Shown: one piece after another, positions 1-12,970 of the stretch | Position numbering within the stretch: position 1 is the stretch's first letter | How the letters are laid out: every line of letters begins with the position of its first letter | From: Liopterus haemorrhoidalis | Taxonomy: Eukaryota > Arthropoda > Insecta > Coleoptera > Dytiscidae | Assembly (NCBI GenBank): GCA_963971575.1 | Contig: OZ020611.1 | Location: 226,726,260 to 226,790,259, forward strand | Direction: 5' to 3' | Length of the DNA stretch: 64,000 bases | The notes under the pieces: generated by a model | The model's input: only the letters and a program-made list of their open reading frames with translations | What the model was told of the DNA's origin: nothing | Database searches by the model: none | Program-made: the position numbers and the translations under genes

Positions 1-493
1 AGGTCCGTCTGCCCAGATCTACCTACTTATCCTACCGTTGAGCAGCGTCAGCGTCAGGACCTCTCGCTTTAGTTTAACTGTTCGCGGCAGATCAAATTAT
101 CAAAGAATGGCGCGAGATCAGAAGTGCAGTTGTGCCAGTAACCATGGCAAATGTAAACAAAAGCGGCGTCCTCTCTGTGTGACGTCACCGTCCCATGGCC
201 CACCACGACCACTCACTACGACCGACATCCATTGTTTTATAATTCATCACACATACATGAAACAGTAGCGGCACGTCCAATTCAACAACTCAGGGCAGAT
301 CTCACACAATATATGTACATCCAAACAAATGGACTATCAACGAGGTTTATAATGATAATTATTATTATAAACAAGGATTTGTGTAAAAATATTTATACAA
401 ATTACAGGTTATGCTTAGCCGTTCGCAACCGGCTTTAAACAGTAGGTGCCTTTCTGTGTACGCTAAAAAAATGGACGTAGTACTGACCAGATT
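1..493. other. Unassigned stretch before the first SINE
   Basis: This part is less AT-rich than the rest and contains several CpGs and a TGACGTCA site near 180, but no coding similarity I recognise. Short open frames of 68-88 codons here have no recognisable domain. It could be the upstream part of a host gene or an unknown repeat; the sequence does not decide. Confidence 0.3.
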
Positions 494-506
494 ACTCCTG
501 AATGTA

Positions 507-758
507 GCCAACGGAGTGGCCGAGCGCATTAAGTCGTGCGGTTTTAGACTGTTAGAAACAGACGTGACTAGGCGGCCGGTGGTTCGAGCCTGCTTCGTTG
601 GTGATATTATTCGGGCGATAATAATATGTTTACATTACTCTCATTTTCACAATCATTCACCCCTCATCCAGGTGTAGGAGCTCGCCCCCTGGCATCGGCG
701 ATTAGCCTCGTTGCAGAAATAAAGGCCGATGTAAAATAAATAATATAATAATAATAAA
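507..758 (+). mobile_element. tRNA-derived SINE, copy 1 (252 bp)
   Basis: The 5' head resembles a Ser/Leu-type tRNA: a pol III A box (TGGCCGAGCGCATT, 517-530) and B box (GGTTCGAGCC, 581-590). A unique body follows and ends in an A/T-rich TAA-type tail. The element is bracketed by a 13-bp target-site duplication, ACTCCTGAATGTA, at 494-506 and 759-771, so both ends are defined directly by the sequence. A second copy of the same length lies on the minus strand at 32743-32994. Such SINEs are pol III transcripts mobilised by a partner LINE (established for the class); the partner is not identified here. Confidence 0.85.
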
Positions 759-771
759 ACTCCTGAATGTA

Positions 772-1063
772 CATAGATTGAAAACATGGTCACGAAAAAT
801 GGAAATAGGAGGTCTTGGCTCGTTTCGGGCTATCGCACCAATGATGATGATTACTTAATTGTTTGACTTTTTTAACTATGATAGCTTAAAATTAATCTGC
901 TTAAATCGTTTTTAAACCGTAATTCTCATAAAAGAATTACATGCCTTAAGACACATAAATGAGGAGAATGATCTTTTCTATAAAAGGTACCATAAAACTT
1001 ATAAAAATGTCTTAAAGGCGGCAAAAAGGCTTTACAATATCTGGACGCCATGTCCACAATCCT
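772..1063. other. Short unassigned stretch with an ~80-bp repeat
   Basis: The segment at about 854-935 recurs in direct orientation at about 32181-32265, with shared text such as TTGTTTGACTTTTTTAACTA. It is therefore part of an uncharacterised interspersed repeat. Nothing else is recognised. Confidence 0.4.
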
Positions 1064-1948
1064 ATAAAAATTTATGTGAAGTGTGAATTTTCACACATTG
1101 CAGGGTTTCGCAGCTATATAATAAGTGAAGGCTGCATGCTGAGTGTGTAGGACAAATTTTGCTTTGTAGTAATCTCGGCAAAATTAATATTTTTAAAATA
1201 ATTTATTGTCTATTAATCTAAGAGCTTTAAAAACAAATTTTATGTTTTTTTTGTTAATTTTAATTCGAATACCTAATACCATTATTTAGGTTTCTAAATA
1301 TGTGCAGTATTTTTTTATATAGCAACATTCATTAAGATTTTGAAAATTGCGCCTATGGCTTCCATTGGTTGTTTTAAGTCATATGCTCCGCCCCTCTGGT
1401 TTCGTATACATGACACATAGAATGAAAATATAATTCCAACAATTCTAACTGGTTATTAAATTAACGCTCTTAAAAATTAAATGCAATATTTGCCAAAATA
1501 TAACTAGAATTTTGATAAAATAATTTAAACAAAATAAATATGGAAAAAATAAAATTGTCTCCTCTGCCCGAGAGCGAACCCTAGCTTGCTGCGTAGTCAG
1601 CGAGCAAGCTAACCATTAGATCAGGATACGCCTTCTAGTATAGTGTGTTACATAACTATAACTTTTGTACATCATCAAGCAAATAACACAAAAAATGCAT
1701 TATTTTCCGAAAACATAACCTGATCAAAAATTCCTGTTGTACTATTCCGGTTCACACCAACGTACATTACTTAGATTTTTTTCAGATTTTTAGTTTAAAC
1801 CATCTGGGTTACAGGGTGTGGGACAAAAAAATATTGCACAATTTTGGCAAAAATTGCGTCAAAATAATTTATTTTGCAAAAATAAAATTTTGATCGTTAA
1901 TCCTCGTACTAAGGGCTTTCATATGATACCATACTCAGAATTTTAATT
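1064..1948 (+). mobile_element. Helentron-like family 1, copy A (3' truncated)
   Basis: It starts with the family terminus containing a palindromic GTGTGAATTTTCACAC, then the 5' subterminal repeat GGGTTTCGCAG. The shared AT-rich body follows to about 1948, where a mariner relic replaces the microsatellite and 3' hairpin. An internal tRNA-like segment lies on the minus strand: a B-box-like sequence at 1571-1582 and an A-box-like sequence at 1604-1620. See 27858-28909 for the most complete copy. Non-coding. Confidence 0.7.
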
Positions 1949-1949
1949 C

Positions 1950-2645
1950 CCTTAAAGCTCAACAGTCGACGTTTCTCTAGCTAATGATTTTCTCCCGATA
2001 TTGGTTTTCTTTGAGATCCTAAAAATACGTCGTTTAAGACTTCTATCACCTCTCCATTCAACCTAACATTTTCCATCCAGAAACATTTTGAGTTTCGGAA
2101 TCAGATTAAAATCCTATTGAGCTAAATCAGGCAATTACGGTGAATGCGTAGAATGTATCAAGATCTTGAATTCGGCCAATTTGTGTAGTGCGACATCGCT
2201 TCACTGTGTTGGGAATTGCTAATGTTAAACAACACTTTTATCTTCTGCCTTTCATAATATATAAGAGTGCGTAGTCAGTAACGGTTTATTCCTTTTTATG
2301 ATCGATTAGTAGAATTTTTTTCGCATCCCCAAAAACTGACACAATCATCTTCCAGCCGATTACCCCTTTTTCGAACACATTATCTCTTTTAGTCCACTGT
2401 TTGGATTGCGTGTGTAATGGTGAATCCAAGTTTCATCTATGGTCACAAAATGCTTGAAATCCACTTGGAATCTTCTTGATTCTATTTAAACACCTTCAAA
2501 CAATCGGCTGACGGTAGTATACGAACACGCTTTTGCTCTGCAATGAGCAAACAGTGCACCCATTTTGCGAAAGCTTTTTCGACTGCACCTCAGCTGTCTG
2601 TCTCTTCCTTTGTTCCGGAAAATATTCACTTTCCCGTTAAAGTGC
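1950..2645 (-). pseudogene. mariner transposase relic (DD34D type)
   Basis: Read on the minus strand in shifting frames, the region gives FVTIDETWIHHYT (first catalytic Asp), then a degraded WK-VSVFGDAKKILLID stretch. Further on is SP-LPDLAQ-DFNLIPKLK, the relic of the third-Asp block SPDLAPSDFFLFP. There are multiple stops and frameshifts, so it cannot encode a transposase. Terminal inverted repeats are not seen. It abuts Helentron copy A on the left and a LINE 3' end on the right, giving a three-relic cluster. The family call rests on the motif order and is fairly secure. Confidence 0.75.
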
Positions 2646-2654
2646 TCAAATTAC

Positions 2655-2835
2655 TTTACTTAATTATTTAAGCCTGAAGCTTTTCTACCTTGCAGTGTAA
2701 GGCTATAGTCGAATTACTTATTTTCTGGTGTTGTTCTCCATACTTCTTTCCATCGTGTTTTGTCCTTTGTATATGTTCTTATCTCCTCCCACTTTTCGCC
2801 TCTCTTTGTTTATGAGTATCCTCAAATTACTATTA
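2655..2835 (-). mobile_element. LINE 3' end fragment
   Basis: Minus-strand translation gives a basic, Trp/Arg/Lys-rich C-terminal tail followed by a GCCTTACACTG-like 3' UTR and a TTAAGTAA-type tail. The same terminal sequence ends the LINE at 18387-19478, so this is a short, 5'-truncated copy of that family. No RT motif is retained. Confidence 0.55.
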
Positions 2836-4430
2836 TTTAAATTGCAAAAATGCGAGTCCCAAAAAATGACTAACGATTTTGGATGATTTTTTTATGTTGA
2901 TGTGCCCTATGTAGATGGATGAACTGGCCATATAAGTTTCCGATTCAAACGATGGATTATACTGGGCAGGACCACTTGATCGTCTTTTTTTGTTATTTAC
3001 ATATTAAGGACGAACTGGGTATCCGGAGTTTTGAAATAGATAGGTCATTGATATCCTGAACTTCATTTCGAATTATGAAAGATGGAAGTGGACCAATGGG
3101 CTCGTGGCTTGCTTTCATCTTTTCATTCTAAAAAACAACTATTTTTTCTCATCACTTATAAACGTAAGGCTGGTAAAAATTTAAAATCGCTAGGCATACC
3201 TAACAGTCCCAGTTCGTTCTTGCACATTATTCTATAATCGCATGAGTTTTGGAAATTTTCTAATGTAATAACGGAGCGCCACTGTTTTAAGCATAGGCGT
3301 CGATATAGGCAGCGACAATGGGCGATTGTTGACTTATCACGAGTTATGGCCAGCTGAAATGACATTCTTAATGAATAGGTTAGATTAGGTTCAATTAACG
3401 CCATATATTATTACATGATAAAGAAATGCCAGGTCTAAATCCGTAGGCTGATGTCTGACTCATGTGAGAAATTATTTTCATGCAGATTTTTACATTGTAA
3501 CATGATTCAACTTATGGCTAATGTCAAAACTATGATCTATCAATTATTTTTATAATTTAAGGAAGAAACTGTATCATTTAAAGAAATGGAATCAAATAAA
3601 AATCATTGGCAATTCCAGCGCTGTGCTTCTTTCATAGCCTCTGACAATTTTACGTCGTTTCTGAACTATGCAATTATGAATAATAAGAAATATTGGATAT
3701 TTGGCCAATTTCCAGTCAATTGTATTTAATAAAAACAACGAAATATGTTGAAATCCAGAATTTTCAGTCATGATCGAAGGGGAAAACCAAAATATTCAAG
3801 TAATAACCGAAGAGAATCAATATTGTTTTGAGTGATAATCAATGGGGGAACCAAATTTTCAAATGATGGCCAGGTTGTGGAATCCAAAATCCCTACAACC
3901 GCCCGTCGCCCCTCGGACAACAAAGGCCTACTTTATTTCATAGATCCCGAGCCCGAATCGAACCCTTCCAAAATCATATCGACTCTTGGGGGTCTATATC
4001 GACCATTTTGGGGGCACTTGGCTTAGGTCTTTCCCATTTATCATTTTTTATTTCTGATTTTTGGTCCAAGAATAAAAGTTTGCTTACTTTTTGATACACC
4101 TGAAAGTGAAGTAAGAAAAATATATATATAAAAATATAAAAGATGTGATGTGTGAATTTTCACATATTTAAAGGTTTCGGACGTATCTAGTAAGTGTAAA
4201 GAGAGTTCGAAACCTGGATATCCCAACCGCATCAATGTTAATAATTTTTAGAAAATCATTTTTCATAATTAAAGTGCACAATCTTTCAGTTAATCTCCTG
4301 ATTTCATTTAAAAATATTTACTAGTGCGAATTTTCGTACCAGTCGTTAGCAGAGAGCTTAAAATGATAGCACGAAATTGTAAAGAGTCCTTTACACATGC
4401 ATCAAAATTAACCTAAAGTGGGTTTTACAC
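2836..4430. other. Unassigned AT-rich stretch
   Basis: No recognisable gene. An 82-codon frame on the minus strand (3156-3404) and a 64-codon frame on the plus strand (3832-4026) have no known motif. At about 4140-4200 there is a short remnant of the Helentron family 1 terminus (TGTGTGAATTTTCACA followed by a GGTTTCGGACGTAT-like repeat). Confidence 0.4.
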
Positions 4431-4962
4431 GATTCAATTTATAGATCAATTAATTGAAAAAGTTGACCTTCAATTTATTGAAGTGTGTAAACTGTTCAGG
4501 TTTCAACAATAAATTGAACAATTAATTGATAAAAAAATCAATTTATTTTGAGAATAGAACAAGTTCTATTTTTCATCAATTTTTTAGGGAATTCTAGGTA
4601 TATTGTTATCTGTTTAGTTATTGGCAATTGTTTAGCTGTAGCATAACCTAGAAATATATAGTATGTGCTTCGTTTTCAAATTTGACAGAACCAATAACGT
4701 TCTAATTTACTTTAGTTTTACTTAACGTTCTAGGTCATTTCTTTAATTTTTGTTCACAGCTCGTAATTTTGTGAAGATTTTTCCAATATTTTCATTTTGA
4801 TAAATATGTCAACATGTTTTACAGCTGGTAATGTAAAAGTTTTCAAAAAACATGATGTGTGTAAAGTGATGCTTTAATTTTCGAGGTTACCAATAAATTT
4901 TTCAATTAATTGGCAAAAAGCTTGATCAGTTTATTGATCAATTAATTGAACTGTGTAAAACC
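4431..4962. mobile_element. AT-rich MITE with GGTTTTACAC inverted ends
   Basis: The left end GGTTTTACACGATTCAAT and right end ATTGAACTGTGTAAAACC are inverted repeats. Both continue inward into several copies of AATTAATTGA-like repeats, so the ends could fold extensively. The element is about 530 bp with no coding capacity. Flanking TSDs are not clear, so the superfamily is undecided. Confidence 0.6.
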
Positions 4963-5973
4963 AACCAAGGAAAATCTAGTATGGAAACTGCAGCTATAGT
5001 TCTCTGCAATCAATATTCAGTGAATAGGTTCATTTTAATGCTCTCTTGTTCTAGCGTAAATGATTAAAATTTTGCTTCTCTGAGAGCAGTGGCTTCCATT
5101 GCGATCGGCATCCTCGAAGTCCAAAACTCTGGTGTCTTCTTTTTAAATGTAAGGTAGATGTGCATTTACATCAGTAGTTTCAGACCATGATTTTGTTAAA
5201 TATGTAGCATTTAAGCTCCGATCAGCTAAACTTGTTTTTCGCAAGACAGCGTCGTCTCTAATCGTCGTTTTCTTTAGTCGTTCACTTCGCGGTTTTTCTT
5301 GTTTTATTTTGCCCCGTTTCTTTATATTTCAATATTATCCTAATCACTGAAAAGTGATTGTAATGAGCTGTAGCTGCAATTTCCTTACTAGATATTCCTT
5401 CTTGATTCTGAAGAATGATTAAACACCGTGTTTCGGTACAGACTTTCAACCATTTTTTTTTGTGTCATCTTGACAATCTCGAACCGCATCGACAATAATT
5501 GAAGCATCTTAAGTTGCTTAAACTTATTTAGTAAGTTTTGAAATGCACTAAATGCCTCATAATTAGTTTTAAATACAGTAAATCATTCGTAAATGTTGAA
5601 CCTGAATCCTTTCTTAATACCAGGCATTTGCATAATTAGGGCATCGGACTCTATTAGTCGGCTAATTATTACCTAACTAGGTTATTACCCGTCAACAATG
5701 ACGAATTTATGATATAAAAATTTCAATTGTTTGTACGTGTATTTGGTTTTATTTTTTAACGTATCTTAAATTCGTATAATTAATCAAAAAATATACCACC
5801 ATGTCAGGTATTTTCGAAAAACAACATGAGTAAGGGTGTCACCTGTCAGCCAATCAAGAGACAGTTGTCCCCAGTTAGCCAATCACGAGAAACTTTGACA
5901 TCACTTTGAAAAATTGACGTCACAATGTTACCGATAGTACATACAGACACTTGCTAATTATATAGTTAGATTA
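4963..5973. other. Unassigned stretch
   Basis: No gene recognised. At 5667-5702 there is a roughly 30-bp block (containing CCGTCAACAATGAC) that also occurs just upstream of the Penelope fragment near 34607-34640. It may be a shared repeat fragment. Confidence 0.3.
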
Positions 5974-5981
5974 CAACGCAA

Positions 5982-7151
5982 TAGGGTTATACATCGAAGG
6001 CAAAACATCGATGTTTTAATTGGCGCTTACTATCGATGTTGAAAAAACATCGAAGGAAAAACATCGATGTATCGGAAACATCGATGTTTTATTAATATTA
6101 AAAAAAGCTATTTATTTATATTATATAGGTTTTATTTAATAATGTAAAGATAAAATACGAAAAAAGTTACACATAATACACAAAAAGCATTTATTAGATT
6201 TGGAAATAGAAATATTCCTTTTTAATAGTAATTAATTTAGCATTAATATTATTATACCCAATATAATAATCCTAATTTGTACCTACAGTCTATTCCAAAC
6301 GATTAGGCGGAACTAACCGCAATTTTCATTTTTGTAATTTGTCATTAGATATTTTTTTATATATATTGAAGTTGACTTTTCCTGAACAAAATGATCAAAA
6401 GCGTCAATCCATCGGTAAAAGTAACTAGAATTGAAAATCTAGTTTCGCCTAAACCAAAGGAACAGACCTTACTATTTTTACATTTCTAAAATGAAATATT
6501 GGATTTTATTACAATACTAATATAGTAATCTTAATGTTAATTTTATATTATTTAACATAAAAATAACACTGTCAAACACAATTATTTTTATACTTTTTTA
6601 AGTTGAAATAAAGTCTGTTCCTTTGGTTTAGGCGGAATTGGATTTTCAATTCTAGTTACTTTTACCGATGTATTGAAGCTTTTGATCATTTTATTCAGGA
6701 AAAGCCAACTTCAATACATAAAAAAATAGCTAATGACAACTTACAAAAATCCAGGGATTGGAGGAATAACAACTGGGAAAGTGTCAACAAGACTCAAAAA
6801 GAAAAAGTATGTTGGCGTCGTTGGTCGTTCGCACTGTTTGCAAAAATTAGAAATTTCTTCTTATTTTTTCGTATTCTGCTAACTGCTAAGAAGAATAAGA
6901 ACTAACACAATTAGTATTGTTATATCACTAATGATTATATTTTGTGTACTAATTTTAATAAAAATTTAATTTTTAAGATTCCAGTGCCTCTAACGGTAGT
7001 TTCTGAATTTCAAAGTTTAAACATCGACATCGGTAGTAGACATCGATGTTTTATCGATGCTATCGCCAGCTGACCATCGATGGTAAAAACATCGATGTTT
7101 TTAAAACAAACATCGATGTTTTCGATACATCGCAGTTTTTTCCCATCCCTA
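5982..7151 (+). mobile_element. hAT-like non-autonomous element with ACATCGATGT arrays, copy 1
   Basis: It begins TAGGG and ends CCCTA, flanked by near-identical 8-bp TSDs (CAACGCAA at 5974-5981, CACCGCAA at 7152-7159), as expected for hAT. Both ends carry several copies of the palindrome ACATCGATGT spaced by T/A-rich DNA. The interior holds two Tc1/mariner-type MITEs (6286-6469 and 6611 to about 6748). A second copy in inverted orientation is at 11210-12330 with the same nested MITEs, so the nesting predates amplification. No transposase frame was recognised. Confidence 0.75.
6286..6469 (+). mobile_element. Nested Tc1/mariner MITE
   Basis: The left end CAGTCTATTCCAAACGATTA and right end CCAAAGGAACAGACC are imperfect inverted repeats flanked by TA (6284-6285, 6470-6471), the Tc1/mariner target. 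It is related to the MITEs at 62279-62680 and 62759-63163, which share the CAGTCTRTTCC and TAGGCGGAACTA motifs. A second truncated copy starts at 6611, preceded by TA. Confidence 0.7.
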
Positions 7152-7434
7152 CACCGCAACTCTCTGGAAAGGCAACTAGAAATATTACTTCTGATGTGGT
7201 ATAGACATTATTATACAAAGAAATATGTAAAATGGCGGTATAAAATCAAAAATATTCGAGAAAAGTAAAATCTGTGGGATGATGTAAGACTTCTTCAGCC
7301 CATAAACGTCCCACCATCGCGGGACGTCCCACGAATTTATATACAGCACGGGCATTTTATTCCGAAGAGCGAAGTTTCAGGTCTACAACTACCACAGTGA
7401 CTTTATCTGCGTTGGGAGCGGTGATAAATTTATT

Positions 7435-7605
7435 ATGTGGTGATTTTTTTTATTCTTTTTTCTATTTTTTATTTTTGAGTATATGAGTATAAGATAATAC
7501 GGAGTAATGCAAATATCCATGCGCTACGATGCGCGGGATTTGAAGCCAGGACTTTGAGCACGAGAAGCAGGGTCTCTAGCTCTGCGCTGCCAATGTCTAA
7601 AACTT
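7435..7605 (-). mobile_element. Probable tRNA-derived SINE fragment
   Basis: On the minus strand, GGCAGCGCAGAGCTAGAG followed about 40 bp later by GCTTCAAATCCCGC resembles a tRNA A box and B box. The rest is a T/A-rich tail reading out to about 7435. No clear TSD is seen. It differs from the SINE family at 507-758. Confidence 0.5.
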
Positions 7606-8386
7606 ATAAATATATAATCCTATATTATTAAAATTCTTATTTTAAGATATCATTGAAATTTTGATGCAATTTCATGGGATCAGTTTTACTGAAAAATACG
7701 CAATAAATATTCGTATATTTATTGCAAAATTCCAAATTAAATCCTTGTTTATTACTTTAAATAATCCTTCTAAGTACTGTCCAAGGAAGAAATAATTCCT
7801 AGAAATGTTTTTGCTACCTTTCGTATTTATTTTTCCACTCATGATTGAAAAGAAAAACTATAAATAATTTCTATGAAAATTAAATCATAATAAACCTTCA
7901 AATTTTTTAAAGAGTTAAGTATAATTAGAAAACCGTACCTTTACATTAATTTTAAGTGATTTTGATTTGTTTTCCATTGTTTCTTTAACTTATCAAGGTT
8001 TTCTTTTGTCCTCTTAAAAATATTTTTCATTATTGCTTCGCAACTAAATTTTTTTGTCCTTAACCATGTGTATTTAGGGTTTCGTAGGAATAACCAAGAA
8101 ATTCTTATACCATTAACCATCATTCATGCGCCTGTCTATGTGTCTGATTCTATTGGATAAATACTGAGAGTTTGAAAAAAGAAAAGATCGTAAATACATA
8201 TGGTATACGTAAAAACATATTTTTATTATTTATTTATTTATTTTTTGTGTTGAGAATCTGTTATTTTTTTATTTTTATTTATTTAAATTTTAGAATTTTA
8301 ACAATGACATGAAGTCATTTTGCCCGAAATAATAATAATAATAATTTGGTCCACACTCTATAAACCCTTTGTTTGGGTTGATCTAA
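7606..8386. other. Unassigned, with a degraded Helentron family 1 end
   Basis: Around 8070-8160 the text GGGTTTCGTAGGAATAACC, a degraded AAAAACCC-type partner and GTGTCTG motifs match the 3' end of Helentron-like family 1 in inverted orientation. The short minus-strand frame over 7941-8123 is an artefact of this repeat. The rest is AT-rich with no recognisable content. Confidence 0.4.
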
Positions 8387-8757
8387 CCCAGCAAACATTT
8401 TTATACGGGCCAGTACTGGTAAAGCACATACTCCCCGACATTGAAAGTAATGGGCCAGTACCCCGGTGTCCCCGTGGCCGTTACTGGCCCATTGATGTAT
8501 CAGTTGCCGGCCCAGCAACGGTAAAGTGCAAAATAATCGCATTAGTTGCAAGATTTATTTCTGATGGTTTTAAGTAAAAAGTATGAGTGAAGAAGAGTGC
8601 TTATAAAATGCTGGTAAAGTACTTCGTATAGGCGGAATGCGAAATACAAATGTGAAGTACATTATTATACTGGCGTTGCACTTACTTTTGGTGCCAGTAA
8701 TTTACCAGCATAAAATCAGTTTGCCGGCATTCGACCGTTAGTTGAATGTTTGCTGGG
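8387..8757. mobile_element. MITE with CCCAGCAAACATT ends
   Basis: A 13-bp perfect inverted repeat, CCCAGCAAACATT, lies at 8387-8399 and again (inverted) at 8745-8757. The motif GATCTAA occurs just outside both ends (directly on the left, after AAA on the right), suggesting a short TSD. The interior is GC-richer, with repeated GGCCAGTA/GCCGGCA motifs. No coding region. Superfamily not determined. Confidence 0.6.
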
Positions 8758-8832
8758 AAAGATCTAAAATTTCAACGCAATATACATAATGTAAACCGGA
8801 ATAGTACAACCGAAATTTTTGATCAGATTGTG

Positions 8833-9848
<1,016 letters not shown>

Positions 9849-9884
9849 CATCAATTTTTTAGACACGTCTGGTTACATTTTTCG

Positions 9885-10075
9885 GGTTTTGTAGGTATGA
9901 GCAAAAAACCTTTAACACGTCACTCATGTGTCTGTCTGTACGGTAGAAGTTGCAGCCAAACGGCTGAACATTAGAAAGTTGAAATTCGGCATGCTTATAC
10001 AACCCTTTGACTCATATATTGGAAAACTATAGAGAGTTCAAAAAACACATAGTGGTAAAAATATAGTAATTAAGA
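9885..10075 (-). mobile_element. Helentron-like family 1 variant, 3' end fragment
   Basis: It contains GGGTTTTGTAGGTATGAGC, AAAAAACC and a short GTCTGTCTGT tract, then a body segment also present at 45550-45700 and 45941-46000. Here the segment AACTATAGAGAGTTCAA is uninterrupted and provides the empty-site control for the hAT MITE inserted at 45704-45940. Confidence 0.6.
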
Positions 10076-11162
10076 TTATAATATCTGCAAAATACAATGC
10101 GCCCAAATTCGTCCATATTATTACTGCGCCTGCTTGGGTAAGAGACGAAAAAGGATTTAAAAAAAAAAATGGATGCATTTACAGTAAAAAAATGTGCCTT
10201 ATAATGCTGTCGCCAGATATCTATGAAATCCTAAAATGTACGAAAAATAAGCTATGTGGCATTATGTAGTTTAATCGTTTTCCTGAGATCGTTAATCCTG
10301 CTTGAAATATTTAGCACTATCCTTAGGTATGCTTGAATGTACCGTCGCGCCTGTCGATAAAAACAAATTCCGTTAAATTCCGATGTTCCTTGATTTAGTG
10401 TATTGTACCTGCGCCCATGCAGAGTTTCGCGCTGGTGGTCAAAAGTCGTGGACTCTCCTCGTCCAACTCTCGAAAAGGAAACTTGAAATATTATTTATTT
10501 ACATTTACAATGTTGGTACCTGTTTTTCCTCATTTTTACTGTTAGCCCAACAATCTCAGACTTACGGACCCTCTAAACATACCGCTTTCAAGTAGTACGC
10601 ATTGATTATTTTGATTCCATGTTTTTCTGCACATTTTTGTATGGATAGTTGACGTTGTTTGGATATTTTCTTTTTTAACTTTCTACACTCTTTGCTCGGA
10701 TATGAATTTATTATATTTTTGTTTTGTAAAACATTTATTTTGTATTATTTATTGTCCTTACAAGGACTGACAATTTGTCATTGTTTTTGTTTCGGATTTA
10801 AGTGTAAGAACATATGGTTTGGTGAAACAAGGCGAAAACTTGCATTATTCATCTCAGTCGCTGTGAAAACAAATTTTTTAAGTGGATTTTTAATGGGTTT
10901 TACAATATATGGCTATATGAGAATATAGGGCGGTGTTTATCAACCCATAAGTTGCTACAATGTAGTTGAATTCGATCAAATCGGGTACGCAACTCTGTGC
11001 TACTAGGTAAATAAGTCAATCACTAAAAAGATGTAACTCGGTTAATGCGACTATTATTTATTTTAAATAATAGCAATATTAATAAAATATAATTTATGTA
11101 AACCTAGAATGGCCAGAAGGTCTCTTTTAAAAAGAGCATCTTTTTTGCTCTAATCTTTCTTT
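10076..11162. other. Unassigned stretch
   Basis: There is an 89-codon plus-strand frame at 10659-10928 rich in Phe/Leu/Ile, and a 70-codon frame at 10383-10595. Neither shows a domain I recognise, and the base composition matches the non-coding surroundings. They are more likely chance frames than genes. Confidence 0.35.
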
Positions 11163-11209
11163 TTTAGGATTTTGTAGGTATGACTACCTCATGTGTCTGT
11201 CTATCTGAC

Positions 11210-12330
11210 TAGGGAAAAAAACATCGATGTATCGAAAACATCGATGTATCGAAAACATCGATGTTTGTTTTAAAAACATCGATGTTTTTACCATCGATAG
11301 TATCGATAAAACATCGATGTCTACTACCGATGTCGATGTTTAAACTTTGAAATTCAGAAACTACCTCTAGAGGCGTTGATATCTTAAAAATTTAATTTTT
11401 ATTAAAATTACTACACAAAATATAAGCGCCATTTATTGTGATAAAACAATACTAATAGTGTTAGTTCTTATTCTTCTTAGCAGTTAGCAGAATACGAAAA
11501 AATAAGAAGAAACTTCTAATTTTTGCAAACAATGCGAACGACCAAAGACGCCGACACACTTTTTCTTTTTGAGACTTGTTGACACTTTCCCAGTTGTTAT
11601 TCCTCCAATCCCTGGATTTTTGTAAGTTGTCATTAACAAAATGATCAAAAGCTTCAATTAATCGGTAAAAGTAACTAGAAAAATCTAGTTCCGCCTAAAC
11701 CAAAGGAACAGACTTTATTTCAACTTAAAAAAGTATAAAAATAATTGTGTATGACAGTGTTATTTTTATGTTAAATAATATAAAATTAACATTAAGATTA
11801 CTATATTAGTATTGTAATAAAATCCAATATTTCATTTTAGAAATGTAAAAATAGTAAGGTCTGTGCTTTGGTTTAGGCGGAACTAGATTTTCAATTCTAG
11901 TTACTTTTACCGATTGATTGAAGCTTTTGATCATTTGTTCAGGAAAAGTCAACTTCAATATATAAAAAAATATCTAATGACAAATTACAAAAATGAAAAT
12001 TGCGGTTAGTTCCGCCTAATCGTTTGGAATAGACTGTAGGTACAAATTAGGATTATTATATTGGGTATAATAATGTTAATGTGAAATTAATTACTATTAA
12101 AAAGGAATATTTCTATTTCAAAATCTAATAAATGCTTTTTGTATTTTATCTTTACATTATTAAATAAAACCTACATAATATAAATAAATAGCTTTTTACA
12201 ATATTAATAAAACATCGATGTTTCCGATACATCGATGTTTTTCCTTCGATGTTTTTTCAACATCGATAGTAAGCGCCGATGTTAATATCGATGTTAAACA
12301 TCGATGTTTTGTCTTCGATGTACAACTCTA
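11210..12330 (-). mobile_element. hAT-like non-autonomous element with ACATCGATGT arrays, copy 2
   Basis: This is an inverted copy of 5982-7151: TAGGG at the left, then runs of ACATCGATGT, the same interior with nested TAGGCGGAAC-type MITEs (about 11640-11730 and 11858-12040), and CATCGATG repeats at the right. The left end lies inside a fragment of Helentron family 1 (11163-11209). An 8-bp TSD is not conserved here (TATCTGAC versus GTGTACAA), suggesting decay or recombination. Confidence 0.7.
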
Positions 12331-12962
12331 GTGTACAAAATGTGCATGTACGAAAAGCAAGATATACTTGTATACTATTCTGGATCGTTTATTTCGTATG
12401 GTGCAAATTGATAAACAATTGATACATTCTGGAATTATATAAATGTAACTCAAAAAGTGATACAAAATTCCTGGTTAGTTTATGGCTTAATCAATAGCAT
12501 AAGTCGGTTGATGCTTTATATAGCGATCCAAAGTAATTTTTTGCAGCATTCCCATAGTTTTTCATGTGTAATAATTGCAGGTGAAGTTATTTTTTCAATG
12601 ATAATTCGTGATGTTTGCAATATGCGCAGTGTATGAGGTAATGTCGTACGGCGCACGGCGCACTTTGACAGATTTATATAGTTGATGTTTTCATCTGAAA
12701 GTTTTTATGAAATGTATGTACGCAGCGCCACGAGAATTGTCTCTTTGAAAAATTGAAATTCCTACCTATTTCTTCAACATCAAAGACAGATTCTTGTCAG
12801 ACCGACGCAAAAACATTTATCTACTCATAACTTCATTTTATTCACATCTACTACTTGATTTTATAATATTTTTAAATTCATTTTGAATTATCATATATTT
12901 ATTTATTAATTTCTGAAGTTAGAATTGTCAATGTATGAAAAATAATGGTCTAAAACATATCT
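12331..12962. other. Unassigned stretch
   Basis: AT-rich sequence without recognisable coding or repeat structure, apart from a short CG-rich patch near 12645. Confidence 0.3.
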
Positions 12963-12970
12963 GTCACATC

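Noticed and set aside
517..591. A tRNA-Ser/Leu gene
   Set aside because: It is the head of a SINE with TSDs and a 3' tail, and a second copy exists at 32743-32994.
10659..10928. An 89-codon hydrophobic protein
   Set aside because: Phe/Leu/Ile-rich translations are expected from T-rich DNA; no signal peptide plus conserved motif, and no related copy was recognised.
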